From the NCBI RefSeq assembly GCF_965198575.1, contig NZ_OZ240671.1, positions 3,100,001 to 3,164,000 on the forward strand: DNA of 64,000 bases. Reading direction: 5' to 3'. The notes under the pieces were generated by a model that was not told the origin of the DNA, searched no databases, and worked only from the letters and a program-made list of their open reading frames with translations. Positions within the stretch are counted from its first letter, which is position 1. Every line of letters begins with the position of its first letter. Shown piece by piece: positions 27,218 to 36,852 of this stretch. Source of the stretch: Lichenicola sp965198575 (GTDB lineage: Bacteria; Pseudomonadota; Alphaproteobacteria; Acetobacterales; Acetobacteraceae). Made by a program: the position numbers and the translations under genes.

Positions 27218-28198
27218 ATGATCCTCCTGACCGGCGGCGCCGGCTTCATCGGCTCGTGCCTACATGCCGCCCTGCATTCGCGCGGCCTCGACACGGTGAT
27301 CGTCGACCGGCTCGGCGATGACCAGAAATGGCGCAACCTGGCCGCCCATCCGCCGCAGCGTCTGGTGCCCCCGGAAGAGCTGGACGCGCTCCTGCAGGAA
27401 CCCGGCCTCCAGCTCGACGCCGTCATCCACCTCGGTGCGATCAGCGAAACCACCGCGCGGGACGGCGACATGGTGTGGCGGACCAACGTGGCGTTGTCGC
27501 AACGGCTATGGCTGTGGTGCGTCGCGCACGGCGTGCCGTTCCTCTATGCCTCGTCCGCCGCGACCTACGGTGCCGCCGACGGCGAGGGCGGCTTCTCCGA
27601 CGATCCGGCGCTGCTCGACACGCTGCGCCCGCTCAACCTGTACGGCTGGTCCAAGCACGCCTTCGATCTGTGGGTGCGCCGCCAGGTCGAGCGCGGTGCG
27701 CCGGCGCCGCCACAATGGTCCGGGCTCAAGTTCTTCAACGTCTATGGCCCGAACGAGTACCACAAGGGCGGCATGATCTCGGTGGTGAAGGTCAAGCACC
27801 ACGAGGTCGAGACCGGTCGTCCGGCGCGATTGTTCCGCTCAGACCGGCCGGAACTCGCGGACGGGGCGCAGGCGCGCGACTTCGTCTGGGTCGGCGACGT
27901 GGTCGACGTGCTGCTCTGGCTGCTGGACACGCCCGCGGTCAGCGGCCTGTTCAACCTCGGCACCGGCGTCGCGCGCACTTATCTCGACCTGGCGCACGCG
28001 GTGTGTGACGCCGCCGGCGTGCCGCGCCGGGTGACCTTCATCGACATGCCGGAAGCGCTGCGCGGCCAGTATCAGTCCTACACCTGCGCCGACATCGGCC
28101 GGCTGCGTTCGAGCGGCTATCCCGGGCGGTTCACCACGCTCGAGGAGGGGGTGCGCCAGTACGTGCAGCGCCTGGCATCGGGCAACCCGTACCTCTGA
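27218..28198 (+). CDS. hldD: ADP-L-glycero-D-manno-heptose 6-epimerase
   Basis: This 326-residue extended SDR begins with MILLTGGAGFIGSCL, then has a DRLGDD segment that suits ADP-heptose, HLGAISETTARDG (typical of HldD/RfaD), SSAATYGA, and the catalytic YGWSKH. FFNVYGPNEYHKGGMISVV is also diagnostic for the family. It makes the heptose used in the lipopolysaccharide inner core. The ATG at 27218 directly precedes the Rossmann strand. Its ribosome-binding site is weak. The gene stands alone, 90 bases before lgt. Confidence 0.93.
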   Translation: MILLTGGAGFIGSCLHAALHSRGLDTVIVDRLGDDQKWRNLAAHPPQRLVPPEELDALLQEPGLQLDAVIHLGAISETTARDGDMVWRTNVALSQRLWLWCVAHGVPFLYASSAATYGAADGEGGFSDDPALLDTLRPLNLYGWSKHAFDLWVRRQVERGAPAPPQWSGLKFFNVYGPNEYHKGGMISVVKVKHHEVETGRPARLFRSDRPELADGAQARDFVWVGDVVDVLLWLLDTPAVSGLFNLGTGVARTYLDLAHAVCDAAGVPRRVTFIDMPEALRGQYQSYTCADIGRLRSSGYPGRFTTLEEGVRQYVQRLASGNPYL

Positions 28199-28288
28199 GC
28201 GGTCGCGGCCTGGATGTGATCCAGGCTTGCAGGGTGCGGCCGGGCCCGCGAGAAGGGGCGGGTTGCTGCCCCAGGATCGTTCCCGCCC

Positions 28289-29128
28289 ATGTTCCCAGTG
28301 CTGGTGTTTCCCGAGTTCGACCCCGTGCTGGTGCAGCTCGGGCCGCTGGCGATCCGCTGGTATGCGCTGGCCTACATCGTCGCCCTGGTGCTCGGCTGGC
28401 GGGTGATGCGTCGAATGGCGGCCCGATCGCCGGTGGTCGCCACGCCGCTGCAGGTCGACGATTTCCTCACCTGGGCCACCCTCGGCGTCGTGCTCGGCGG
28501 CCGCCTCGGCTACATCCTGTTCTACCAGCCGAGCCTGTATCTCGCGCACCCGGCCGCGATCCTGGAGCTCTGGCATGGCGGCATGAGCTTCCATGGCGGC
28601 ATGCTCGGCGTCGTGGTGGCGCTGGTGATCTACACCCGCAGGTGCCGCATCAGCCTGCTCGGGTTCGCCGACCGCCTGGCCATCGTGGTGCCGATCGGTC
28701 TCGGGCTGGGACGGGTCGCCAACTTCATCAACGGCGAGCTGTGGGGCCGTCCGGCGGATCCGTCGCTGCCGTGGGCGATGATCTTCCCGCGCGTCGACAT
28801 GATCCCGCGCCATCCGAGCGAGCTCTACGAGGCGCTGCTGGAGGGCGTATTGCTGCTCGCCGTCATGCTGCTGCTGGCGCGGCACGAGCGCATCCGCGAG
28901 CGGGCGGGACTGCTCACCGGCATATTCCTGCTCGGCTACGCGATCCTGCGCGCCACCGCCGAGCATTTCCGCCAGCCGGACGCGTTCCTGAACTACCTGG
29001 CGTTCGGCACCACCATGGGCCAGCTGCTGTGCATCCCGATGGCGGTCGCCGGCATCGGGCTGATCCTGTACTCGCGCCGCGGCCCTAAGCTGGAGCCGAT
29101 CGCGCTGCCCGTGCAGGACCCGGCTTGA
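28289..29128 (+). CDS. lgt: Prolipoprotein diacylglyceryl transferase
   Basis: This 279-residue inner-membrane enzyme transfers diacylglycerol from phosphatidylglycerol to the lipobox cysteine of prelipoproteins. It shows seven hydrophobic segments, the HGGMSFHGGMLG motif, the signature GLGRVANFINGELWGRP, and RHPSELYEALLEG with the catalytic-site region. Its stop overlaps the TTG start of the next gene, so the four genes from lgt to the lipoprotein at 30992 form a tight operon. One of them is itself an Lgt substrate. Confidence 0.96.
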   Translation: MFPVLVFPEFDPVLVQLGPLAIRWYALAYIVALVLGWRVMRRMAARSPVVATPLQVDDFLTWATLGVVLGGRLGYILFYQPSLYLAHPAAILELWHGGMSFHGGMLGVVVALVIYTRRCRISLLGFADRLAIVVPIGLGLGRVANFINGELWGRPADPSLPWAMIFPRVDMIPRHPSELYEALLEGVLLLAVMLLLARHERIRERAGLLTGIFLLGYAILRATAEHFRQPDAFLNYLAFGTTMGQLLCIPMAVAGIGLILYSRRGPKLEPIALPVQDPA

Positions 29129-30186
29129 GCGAATTCCTGCCCACGGAGGAGCGGCTCGACCGCTTCATGGCGCGGGCGAATGCGGCGTACTACGCGACCC
29201 GCGACCCGTTCGCCGACTTCATCACCGCACCCGAGATCGCCCAGGCGTTCGGCGAGCTCCTCGGCGCCTGGGCCGCGGTGACGTGGCAGGCGATGGGCGC
29301 ACCCGACCCGGTGCTGCTGGTCGAGGCCGGCCCCGGACGCGGCACCCTGATGGCCGACGCGCTGCGGCTGATCAACCGTGTGGCGCCGGCGTTCGGCGCC
29401 GCGCTCCGGCTGCACCTGGTGGAGACCTCGCCCCGGCTGCGGGCGGTGCAGGCGGAGGCGCTGGCCGGACGGCTCGCCACGCCGATCACCTGGCACGATC
29501 GCACCCAGGACCTGCCGGACGGGCCGCTGATCCTGCTCGCCAACGAGTTCCTCGACGCGCTGCCGATCCGCCAACTGGTGCATGGCCCCGGTGCGGGCGG
29601 CTGGATGGAGCGCCACGTCCGGGATGGCGGCTTCGTGCTGCACCCCGGCCTGCCGCCACCGCCGCCGCTGGACCGCCGGGACGTGGCCCTCGGCGATGTG
29701 CTGGAGCTATGCGAGCCGGCGCTGGCGATCGTGGCGCTGCTGGCGCGTCGCGTGGCGCAGACACCCGGCGCGGTGCTGCTGCTGGATTACGGTCCGGACC
29801 AGCCGGGATCCGGCGAGACGCTGCAGGCGCTGCTGGGCGGCCAGCCCGCGGATCCGCTGCTTCGCCCGGGCGAAGCGGACCTGACCGCGCATGTGGATTT
29901 CCCGGCCCTGGCCGATGTGGCGCTCGAGCAGGGCGCCGCCGTGCACGGTCCGGAGGGGCAGGGCGCGTTCCTCAGCAGGCTCGGGCTGTTTGCGCGCACC
30001 GAGCGACTGGCACGCGGCCGTCCGCCGGCGGAGGCGCGGGCCCTGCTCGACGCCGCGCACCGGCTGGCGGCACCCGAGCGCATGGGACGCCTGTTCAAGG
30101 CGATGGCGCTGTGCCACCCGTCGATTGGTGTGCCGCCGGGATTCGCGGTGCCCGATGACGGCCCGGCAACCGAGAGGACGGCATGA
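29125..30186 (+). CDS. MidA/NDUFAF7-like SAM-dependent methyltransferase
   Basis: This 353-residue protein belongs to the COG1565 (DUF185) family. In eukaryotes the homologue NDUFAF7 methylates an arginine of a complex I subunit. Conserved parts are FITAPEIAQAFGELLGAW near residue 32, VEAGPGRGTLMADALR (SAM site), ETSPRLRAVQ, ANEFLDALPIRQ, LLDYG and LTAHVDFPALADVA. The start is a TTG overlapping the lgt stop. Its own stop overlaps the ATG of pgeF (ATGA). A role in complex I assembly is inferred from the family only. Confidence 0.88.
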   Translation: MSEFLPTEERLDRFMARANAAYYATRDPFADFITAPEIAQAFGELLGAWAAVTWQAMGAPDPVLLVEAGPGRGTLMADALRLINRVAPAFGAALRLHLVETSPRLRAVQAEALAGRLATPITWHDRTQDLPDGPLILLANEFLDALPIRQLVHGPGAGGWMERHVRDGGFVLHPGLPPPPPLDRRDVALGDVLELCEPALAIVALLARRVAQTPGAVLLLDYGPDQPGSGETLQALLGGQPADPLLRPGEADLTAHVDFPALADVALEQGAAVHGPEGQGAFLSRLGLFARTERLARGRPPAEARALLDAAHRLAAPERMGRLFKAMALCHPSIGVPPGFAVPDDGPATERTA

Positions 30187-30995
30187 ACGCAGGCGGCGAC
30201 ATCGCGACCGACACGCCGGTCTTCCTCGAGAGCGCCGTGCTTGCCGGCATCCGGCATGGGTTCTTCACGCGGGTCGGCGGCGTATCGGAAGGGCCGTACG
30301 CGAGCCTGAACTGCAGCGTCACCAGCGGTGATTCGCCTGATGCCCTGCAGGAAAACCGTCGGCGCATCGCGACCGTCATGGGCGTGGCGCCGGCCCATCT
30401 GCTGGGCATCACGCAGGTGCACGGCATCGAGGTCGCGACGGTGGACGTGCCCTGGCGCACCGGCGAAGGACCCCGTGCGGATGCGATGGTCACCGACCGG
30501 CCCGGCCTGGCGCTCGGCATCATCACCGCCGATTGCGGGCCGGTGCTGCTGGCGGATCCGATCCGGGGCGTGATCGGCGCTGCGCACGCAGGCTGGCGCG
30601 GCGCCGTCGCCGGGGTGCTCGACGAGACCGTGGCGGCGATGCTGCGGCTCGGCGCGCAGGCGGACCGGATCCTCGCGGCAGTCGGACCCTGCATCGGTCA
30701 GGCGAGCTACGAGGTCGGGCCCGAAGTGCGAGACCAGGTGCTGCAGGGCGGCGTGGCGTCCGAGGGCTTCTTCCTTGCGGGCCGCGGCGACCGGCTGCAG
30801 TTCGACCTGGCCGGCTACTGCGTCGCCCGGCTGCGCGCATCAGGTGTCGGCACCATCGACGTGCTCGGCTGCGATACCTGTGCCGACGCGGCCCGCTTCT
30901 TCAGTCATCGCCGCCGCGTGCTGGCCGGTGGTGGCCCGATCGGTCACCAGATCTCGGTGATCGCGCGGCCGATCGAGGGCGGCGCGCAGGCATGA
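30183..30995 (+). CDS. pgeF: PgeF/YfiH laccase-fold purine nucleoside phosphorylase
   Basis: This 270-residue protein matches the family once called multicopper polyphenol oxidase and now linked to purine nucleosides and peptidoglycan editing. Conserved parts are GFFTRVGGVSEGPYASLN, QVHG, DAMVTDRPGLALGIITADCGPV, the metal-site HAGWRGAVAGV, GPCIGQASYEV, and the final Cys and His residues of GCDTCAD and FFSHRR. All expected Cys/His ligands are present. It overlaps both neighbours by ATGA. Confidence 0.9.
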   Translation: MNAGGDIATDTPVFLESAVLAGIRHGFFTRVGGVSEGPYASLNCSVTSGDSPDALQENRRRIATVMGVAPAHLLGITQVHGIEVATVDVPWRTGEGPRADAMVTDRPGLALGIITADCGPVLLADPIRGVIGAAHAGWRGAVAGVLDETVAAMLRLGAQADRILAAVGPCIGQASYEVGPEVRDQVLQGGVASEGFFLAGRGDRLQFDLAGYCVARLRASGVGTIDVLGCDTCADAARFFSHRRRVLAGGGPIGHQISVIARPIEGGAQA

Positions 30996-31906
30996 GCGTG
31001 ATGCTTCCCCGCGCATCGGCCGTTGCGCTGGCGCTGTCCCTCGCCGGTCTCCTGGCCGGCTGCGGTGACCTGCCGCAGCCGTTCGCGGAGAACCCCGGCG
31101 CCGAGGCGCTGCGCCTGGCGACCCCACCGCCTGCGCGCCTCGACATTCCCCCGCCGGCGCATGCGCTGCTGGCCGACGCCCAGGCGCAGCAGTGGTCGCA
31201 GGCGCTCGCCGACTCGCTGCTGCTGAAGGAGGTCCCTGCGGTCGCCCAGCCGGCCCGGAAGGGCGACTGGCACCTGGTGGTCGATGCCAGCCTGGAGGGC
31301 GACCAGGTGGTGCCGCGCTACCGGATCGTCAGCCCGGCCGGCAAGGTGCGGGCGAGTGCCAACGGGACTCCGGTGCCGGCCGATGCCTGGGCCAGCGCCG
31401 ACCCTGCGCTGCTGAAGGCGAACGCCCAGCTCGCCGCTGCCCAGGTCAGCACCATGCTGACCGGCATCCAGGCGGCGGTGGCGCAGGCGGATCCGAACAG
31501 CCTGCTCAACCGGCCCACGCGGATCTGGTTCACCGGGGTCACCGGGGCGCCGGGCAACGGCAATCTCGAGCTGGCCCGGCAGATGGCGGTGCTGCTGCCG
31601 GACGGCCACAACACGCTGCAGACGACAGCCAGGAATGCCGACTACACGGTCAGCGGCCACGTAACGATCTCCAAGCCGGACCGCGCGTCGGACGGCGTGC
31701 AGCATATCGAGATCGTCTGGACGGTGCAGAACGCGAAGGGCCACGAGGCCGGCAAGGCGACCCAGCTGCACGACGTTCCGGCGCATTCGCTGGACGGCTA
31801 TTGGGGCGATGTCGCCGCCGATGCCGCACAGGAAGCTGCGTCCGGCATCCACGAGGTGATCGCCAACAACGAGGGCCGGCCGCACCCGCCAGCCTCCGGA
31901 TCGTGA
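30992..31906 (+). CDS. Predicted lipoprotein of unknown function
   Basis: This 304-residue protein opens with a lipoprotein signal whose lipobox LLAGC lies at about residues 23-27, followed by GDLPQPF. The mature part has a Pro-rich segment and two mixed alpha/beta halves with SNLLNRPTRIWFTGVTGAPG-like sequence and HVTISKPDR. The last half ends with helices (AADAAQEAASGIHEVIANNE). No named domain was recognised. The ATG overlaps the pgeF stop. The gene lies in the operon headed by lgt, the enzyme that lipidates such proteins. Confidence 0.8.
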   Translation: MSVMLPRASAVALALSLAGLLAGCGDLPQPFAENPGAEALRLATPPPARLDIPPPAHALLADAQAQQWSQALADSLLLKEVPAVAQPARKGDWHLVVDASLEGDQVVPRYRIVSPAGKVRASANGTPVPADAWASADPALLKANAQLAAAQVSTMLTGIQAAVAQADPNSLLNRPTRIWFTGVTGAPGNGNLELARQMAVLLPDGHNTLQTTARNADYTVSGHVTISKPDRASDGVQHIEIVWTVQNAKGHEAGKATQLHDVPAHSLDGYWGDVAADAAQEAASGIHEVIANNEGRPHPPASGS

Positions 31907-32057
31907 CGCGACGGCTCGCTCCGAAATGTCACGTTCCGGGTGAAACGTGCCGGCATTCCTGACGATGGCGTGACAGCGGCGGGTGCCGTTGCTAGAAGGC
32001 GGCGGCCAGTTCGCGGGCCCGGTCGAGGCCGGCGGGACCGGTCGATCGCGGAGCCTC

Positions 32058-32119
32058 ACGCCATGACGCCACTCGCATGAAGCTCCCCGCCATGAACCTT
32101 CCGCCATGAAGCCCAGGCC

Positions 32120-32122
<3 letters not shown>
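32058..32122. repeat. Degenerate 14-15-base repeat, each unit with ATGA
   Basis: ATG codons at 32063, 32077, 32092, 32106 and 32120 are each followed by A and spaced 14, 15, 14 and 14 bases. Most share the context GCCATGAAG. The last ATG is the prs start; the others lie in different frames or meet early stops. It looks like tandem duplication of the start region. Confidence 0.75.
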
Positions 32123-33052
<930 letters not shown>

Positions 33053-33072
33053 AACCCGGAGACATTCCCCGC

Positions 33073-33681
33073 ATGACGGCAAGGCTTGCACTGCGACCGT
33101 TCTGGTACCTGCGCCATGGCGAGACCGACTGGAACGCGCAGGGGCTGAGCCAGGGCCGGTCCGACATCGAGCTTAACGCCACCGGCATCGCCCAGGGTGG
33201 CAATGCCGCGGAGATCATGGCGAAGCATTGGGGCGATTTCGCGCCGGTCACCCGGATCGTGTCGTCACCGCTGAAGCGTGCCTTCCGCACCGCCGAGATC
33301 GTTGCCGACGCGCTGGCCGAACAGGACGGCGTGAGGCTGCCGATCACCACCGATCCCGAGCTGCAGGAGGTGTGTTTCGGCGTCCAGGAGGGCGAGCCGA
33401 TGGGCACCTGGTACGACAGCTGGATCGCCGGCGAGTACACCCCCGCGGGTGCCGAGCCGTTCCAGGAACTGGTGTCGCGCGCGGTCGCTGCGGTGGACCG
33501 GGCGACGGCGGGTGAGGGCGTGGCGTTGATCGTGTGCCACGGGGCGATGTTCCGCGCCCTGCGCATGGCGATGGGCCTGCCCGCCAACGTGCGCCTGCAG
33601 AACGCCATCCCGCTCTGGCTCACCCCCGGCAGCCCGGATCCGCTGCCGTGGGTCCTGACGGACGTCAGCCAGCACGGTTGA
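33073..33681 (+). CDS. Histidine phosphatase family protein (GpmB-like)
   Basis: This 202-residue protein has the active-site motif YLRHGETDWNAQGLSQGRSD and the second histidine in VCHGAMFRAL. The catalytic E lies in LQEVCFGVQEGEPMG. These mark the histidine phosphatase superfamily, including cofactor-dependent phosphoglycerate mutases and phosphatases. At this length and with no other support, it could be a phosphatase rather than a glycolytic mutase. It follows prs by 20 bases and is probably cotranscribed. Confidence 0.88.
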   Translation: MTARLALRPFWYLRHGETDWNAQGLSQGRSDIELNATGIAQGGNAAEIMAKHWGDFAPVTRIVSSPLKRAFRTAEIVADALAEQDGVRLPITTDPELQEVCFGVQEGEPMGTWYDSWIAGEYTPAGAEPFQELVSRAVAAVDRATAGEGVALIVCHGAMFRALRMAMGLPANVRLQNAIPLWLTPGSPDPLPWVLTDVSQHG

Positions 33682-33788
33682 ACCTGCAACGGATCCACGG
33701 CGCGTTCGGGCACGCAGCACGCCCTGCCCGCGGATCCCACCAAAGGTCCGCGCACGGCTGACTTGCGAATTCCGCGTCGTTCGGGCCG

Positions 33789-33817
33789 TTGCGAAACATC
33801 GTTTGCGAAGCTAACCC
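33789..33817 (+). promoter_or_regulatory. Candidate promoter of the secreted hydrolase
   Basis: TTGCGA (33789-33794), a 17-base spacer and TAACCC (33812-33817) lie about 90 bases before the hydrolase start. The gap around them is A+T-richer than its flanks. The -10 match is moderate. Confidence 0.35.
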
Positions 33818-33907
33818 TTTACGGAATCGAGACGAACGGGGCCCTACCCGCGGCGCCGGCGTTCGATAACGGGCCACCCGGAAAACCGGGGGCAGAGGGA
33901 GGACACC

Positions 33908-35452
33908 ATGAAGAACAACCGATCGGCGCTGCGCCGCATGGGCACGGCCGTCATCGTTTCCGTAGCCCTGGCCGGCACGGCGCACGCCACCGGCGGGCGC
34001 GACATCCCGACAGTCACCGGCCCGATACCCGGCACAAGCGTCGGCAACCACCCCTTCGATGCCGCCGCCTACCAGGCGGTCCCGATCGACCTTGCCAGGA
34101 GGGGCTACCGCGAGGACGAGTATTTCCTGAGCGGCACCGCCAACGTCTATCAGTACGACAACCCGGCGGACCCTGCCGATACCGCGGTCAAGGTGCTGCG
34201 CGAGGGGCCCTATACGAATCGCATCCTGGTGCGGCGCCCGACCGATCCGCGACGCTTCAGCGGCAATGTCGTCATCGAGCTGCTGAACGCCACCAACGAC
34301 TATGACCTGCCCGTGCTGTGGTCGTACGCCCACGACTATTTCCTGAGCCGTGGCGACGTCTGGATCGGCATCACCAGCAAGCCCGTCACCATCGCCGGGC
34401 TCAAGACGTTCAACCCGGTCCGCTATGCCGCCCTCTCCTGGGCCAACCCCAACCCGAACGAGACCGACGCCAGCTGCCCGGTGCTGCAGACCATCGTCGG
34501 CGGTGCGACGCACGCCACCGAGGACGGGCTGCTCTGGGACGTGCTGAGCCAGACCGCGGCACTCGTGCGCAGCGGCGACCCACGCAGCCCGCTGCATGGA
34601 TACGGCGTGCGCGCGATCTACGGCGCCGGCTATTCGCAGAGCGCCATCGACCTGGTGCCATACATCAACGCCATCGCCCCGCTTACCCACGGCGCGCCGA
34701 TCTTCGACGGCTACCTGGTCGGTTCCGGCTTCGGCATCCAGGCGCCGCTCGACCAGTGCAGTCCGGCTCCGGCCAGCGGCGATCCGCGCAACGTGCTGCG
34801 CTCGCCGAACGCGGCGATCATCGCGACCCAGTCGCAGACCGATTACGTGAGCGGACGGCAGGCCTATCGGGCCGACAGCGATGCCGCGAACGACCGCTAC
34901 CGCTATTACGAGGCGGCCGGCCCGGCCCATGTCGTGGTGGAACAAACGACATCCGCAGCCAACACGACCGATACCCATGCTGCCGGCGGGACCACCCTGG
35001 TCGAGGATTACGCCACCTGCCTGCCCGGCGCGCAGCTCAGCACCTTCCCCGGCCGCTACCTGCTCGACGCCGCATTCTCCCAGCTCGAAGGCTGGGTCCG
35101 CAACGGCCGCACCCCACCCCATGCCCCGCTGCTGCAGACCAGCGGCACCCCGCCGAACCTGGTCACGACGCTGGACGCGAACGGCAACGGCGTCGGTGGC
35201 GTGCGTGCGCCCGAACTGGATGCGGCAGTCGCGACCTATACCGCGAGTACCGGAGCGGCCAGCCTGAACTGCTCGCTGTCCGGCCAGGTCCTGCCGTTCG
35301 ACGCGGCGAAGCTGCACGGGCTGTATCCGACCGATCTCAGCTATCTCGGCCGCTTCGTCGGCAGCACCCTTGCGGTCACGCGGCAGGGCTTCCTTACCCC
35401 TGACGACGCCGTGGAAGCGATCGGCCAGGCGCTGCAGAGGCACGTGCCGTAA
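33908..35452 (+). CDS. Secreted alpha/beta-hydrolase-domain protein
   Basis: This 514-residue protein starts with a signal peptide (residues 1-28, ending in GTAHA) and matches the large alpha/beta hydrolase domain group (Abhydrolase_10-like). Visible parts are NRILVRRPTDPRRFSGNVVIELLN, WIGITSKPVTIAGLK, the probable nucleophile elbow GAGYSQSAI, an acidic DCSP-free region near 270, and the late histidine in AAGPAHVV. The nucleophile motif reads G-x-S-x-S rather than G-x-S-x-G. It should act in the periplasm or outside; the substrate is unknown. GGGAGGACACC precedes the ATG. It is monocistronic. Confidence 0.85.
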   Translation: MKNNRSALRRMGTAVIVSVALAGTAHATGGRDIPTVTGPIPGTSVGNHPFDAAAYQAVPIDLARRGYREDEYFLSGTANVYQYDNPADPADTAVKVLREGPYTNRILVRRPTDPRRFSGNVVIELLNATNDYDLPVLWSYAHDYFLSRGDVWIGITSKPVTIAGLKTFNPVRYAALSWANPNPNETDASCPVLQTIVGGATHATEDGLLWDVLSQTAALVRSGDPRSPLHGYGVRAIYGAGYSQSAIDLVPYINAIAPLTHGAPIFDGYLVGSGFGIQAPLDQCSPAPASGDPRNVLRSPNAAIIATQSQTDYVSGRQAYRADSDAANDRYRYYEAAGPAHVVVEQTTSAANTTDTHAAGGTTLVEDYATCLPGAQLSTFPGRYLLDAAFSQLEGWVRNGRTPPHAPLLQTSGTPPNLVTTLDANGNGVGGVRAPELDAAVATYTASTGAASLNCSLSGQVLPFDAAKLHGLYPTDLSYLGRFVGSTLAVTRQGFLTPDDAVEAIGQALQRHVP

Positions 35453-35784
35453 TCCAGGCAAGGAAACACGGTGCGTTCAGAACAGGGACGTTCGGGGGCT
35501 CGCAATCAGGTCGATGAAAGCCCTCGACGGAGCCGGCATGAACCGGTCCGGAAAAAACGCCGAGGCACTTAGGATACGACGGCTCGAAATCGGCTCTGGA
35601 CGCGGTGACGGCGTGCCTCGCCAAGGAGCTTTCGGCGCTTGGCATCAGGGTCGACGCCGCCGATCGGTACACACCGCAACGGTCGAGCAGGCGGCCGCGG
35701 CTGGATCGATGCGGCCGCACCCGTGGGTTTTATTTCGAACGGCAGGTGGTGCCCTGTTGACGGATGTCGACCATCCAAGCTGCC
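35453..35784. other. Intergenic stretch with only a gene remnant
   Basis: Between the convergent hydrolase and ROK genes I see no intact gene and no terminator with a T run. The only coding signal is the SDR remnant at 35571-35655. Confidence 0.55.
35571..35655 (+). pseudogene. Short-chain dehydrogenase remnant
   Basis: Rightward, one frame reads YDGSKSALDAVTACLAKELS followed by ALGIRVDAA. This is the catalytic YxxxK helix and following strand of a classical SDR. Nothing upstream gives a Rossmann motif, and downstream the frame becomes meaningless. About 25 residues survive of a protein of some 250. It lies between two convergent intact genes. Confidence 0.6.
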
Positions 35785-36852
35785 TCAGGCGGCCTCCCGG
35801 TTCTGGAAGCTGGCGTTTCCGAGGCCGGTTCCGATCGTCAGCACGCCCCAGCGGCTGACGTCCTGCATCCACGGCACCTCGCTGAGGCCCTGCACCACCG
35901 CGTCGTTATGCAGCACCACGGTGGTGGCGTGACCGTCGATCTGCGGCAAGGCGGCGGTGACGCGTTCGGTCAGGCTGAAGCGGCTGCCCTCCCAGTTGCC
36001 CGGCAGGTTCTGGGCACCACGCGTGATGGTGCCGTCCGCCTCGAGCAGCCCGGGACAACCGATGCCGATCAGCGGAACCAGCCGCCGCTTGTCGCGCGCA
36101 GCCCGGCGGGTGAGGTCGGTGAGCATGCGGCACAGATGCTCGATCGCCTGCTCGCGGGTCGGCTCGTCGTCGCGATGCCGCCACAGCTCCAGCCCCATGA
36201 CACGGGCGTCGCACAGGCTCCCGCGTCGGCCGAGATTGAGCTCGACCAGGCCGGCACGGATGTTGGTGCCGCCGATATCCACCGCCAGCATGCAGTCATG
36301 GCCCGACAGCATCCAGCGCGGCACCAGCTGGGCGGCACCGACCAGGCCGGCCTCGTCCGGGTGGTGCCTGATCGGCCGCAACTCCACCGTCTGGCCGGAC
36401 GCGCGCAGCAGCAGACCGGCGCGGGCGATCGCCAGCAGACCGACCCAGCTCGCGCGCATGCCGCCGCCGATCGCGATCCGCTCCACGCCGCGCCAGCCCG
36501 AACTGCGCAACAGGCGCCGCACCAGCGTGGCGAGCTCGCCGCCGAACTGCTCGACGGTGCCCATGACCAGAGCCGCCGCTTCCGGCTCGCCCTTGGTCAG
36601 GATGCGATCGAGCGTCCGCTTGCCGAGATCCGCGGTCGGCCGTTCGCCGAGCGGGTCGCGGCCGTTAGCCTTCAGCGCCTGGCGCGCCTGCTCCAGCATC
36701 GCCTGGAAGGCGCGCTTGCTGGCGCGGTCGCCGATCAGACCGTCCTTGTCGCGAAGTTCCGAGTTGTAGGCGAGCACTTCCACCGCCGAGAGGCCGAGCT
36801 CGCCGTGCGCCAGCTTCGAGTGCCGGGCCTCTGCCTTGCTCACCGCGTTCAT
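35785..36852 (-). CDS. ROK-family protein with permuted domain order
   Basis: This 355-residue protein carries ROK sugar-kinase elements in the wrong order. Residues 95-205 are the usual C-terminal end of a ROK protein (VEQFGGELATLVRRLLRSSG, IAIGGGMRAS, HPDEAGLVGAAQL). Only after them, from about 217, comes the usual N-terminus (LAVDIGGTNIRAGLVEL), then GIGCPGLLEADG, HNDAVVQGLSE and finally GTGLGNASF close to the stop. The phosphate loops are intact, so it may bind ATP, but the zinc-binding CGRRGC motif of many ROK proteins is absent. It overlaps the upstream methyltransferase by ATGA. The substrate is unknown; a cytoplasmic sugar or amino-sugar kinase is the default guess. Confidence 0.8.
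   Translation of the reverse strand: MNAVSKAEARHSKLAHGELGLSAVEVLAYNSELRDKDGLIGDRASKRAFQAMLEQARQALKANGRDPLGERPTADLGKRTLDRILTKGEPEAAALVMGTVEQFGGELATLVRRLLRSSGWRGVERIAIGGGMRASWVGLLAIARAGLLLRASGQTVELRPIRHHPDEAGLVGAAQLVPRWMLSGHDCMLAVDIGGTNIRAGLVELNLGRRGSLCDARVMGLELWRHRDDEPTREQAIEHLCRMLTDLTRRAARDKRRLVPLIGIGCPGLLEADGTITRGAQNLPGNWEGSRFSLTERVTAALPQIDGHATTVVLHNDAVVQGLSEVPWMQDVSRWGVLTIGTGLGNASFQNREAA

Noticed and set aside
29125..31906. lgt-midA-pgeF-lipoprotein genes as an unusual system
   Set aside because: The order of the first three is common in alphaproteobacteria, and all motifs are ordinary.
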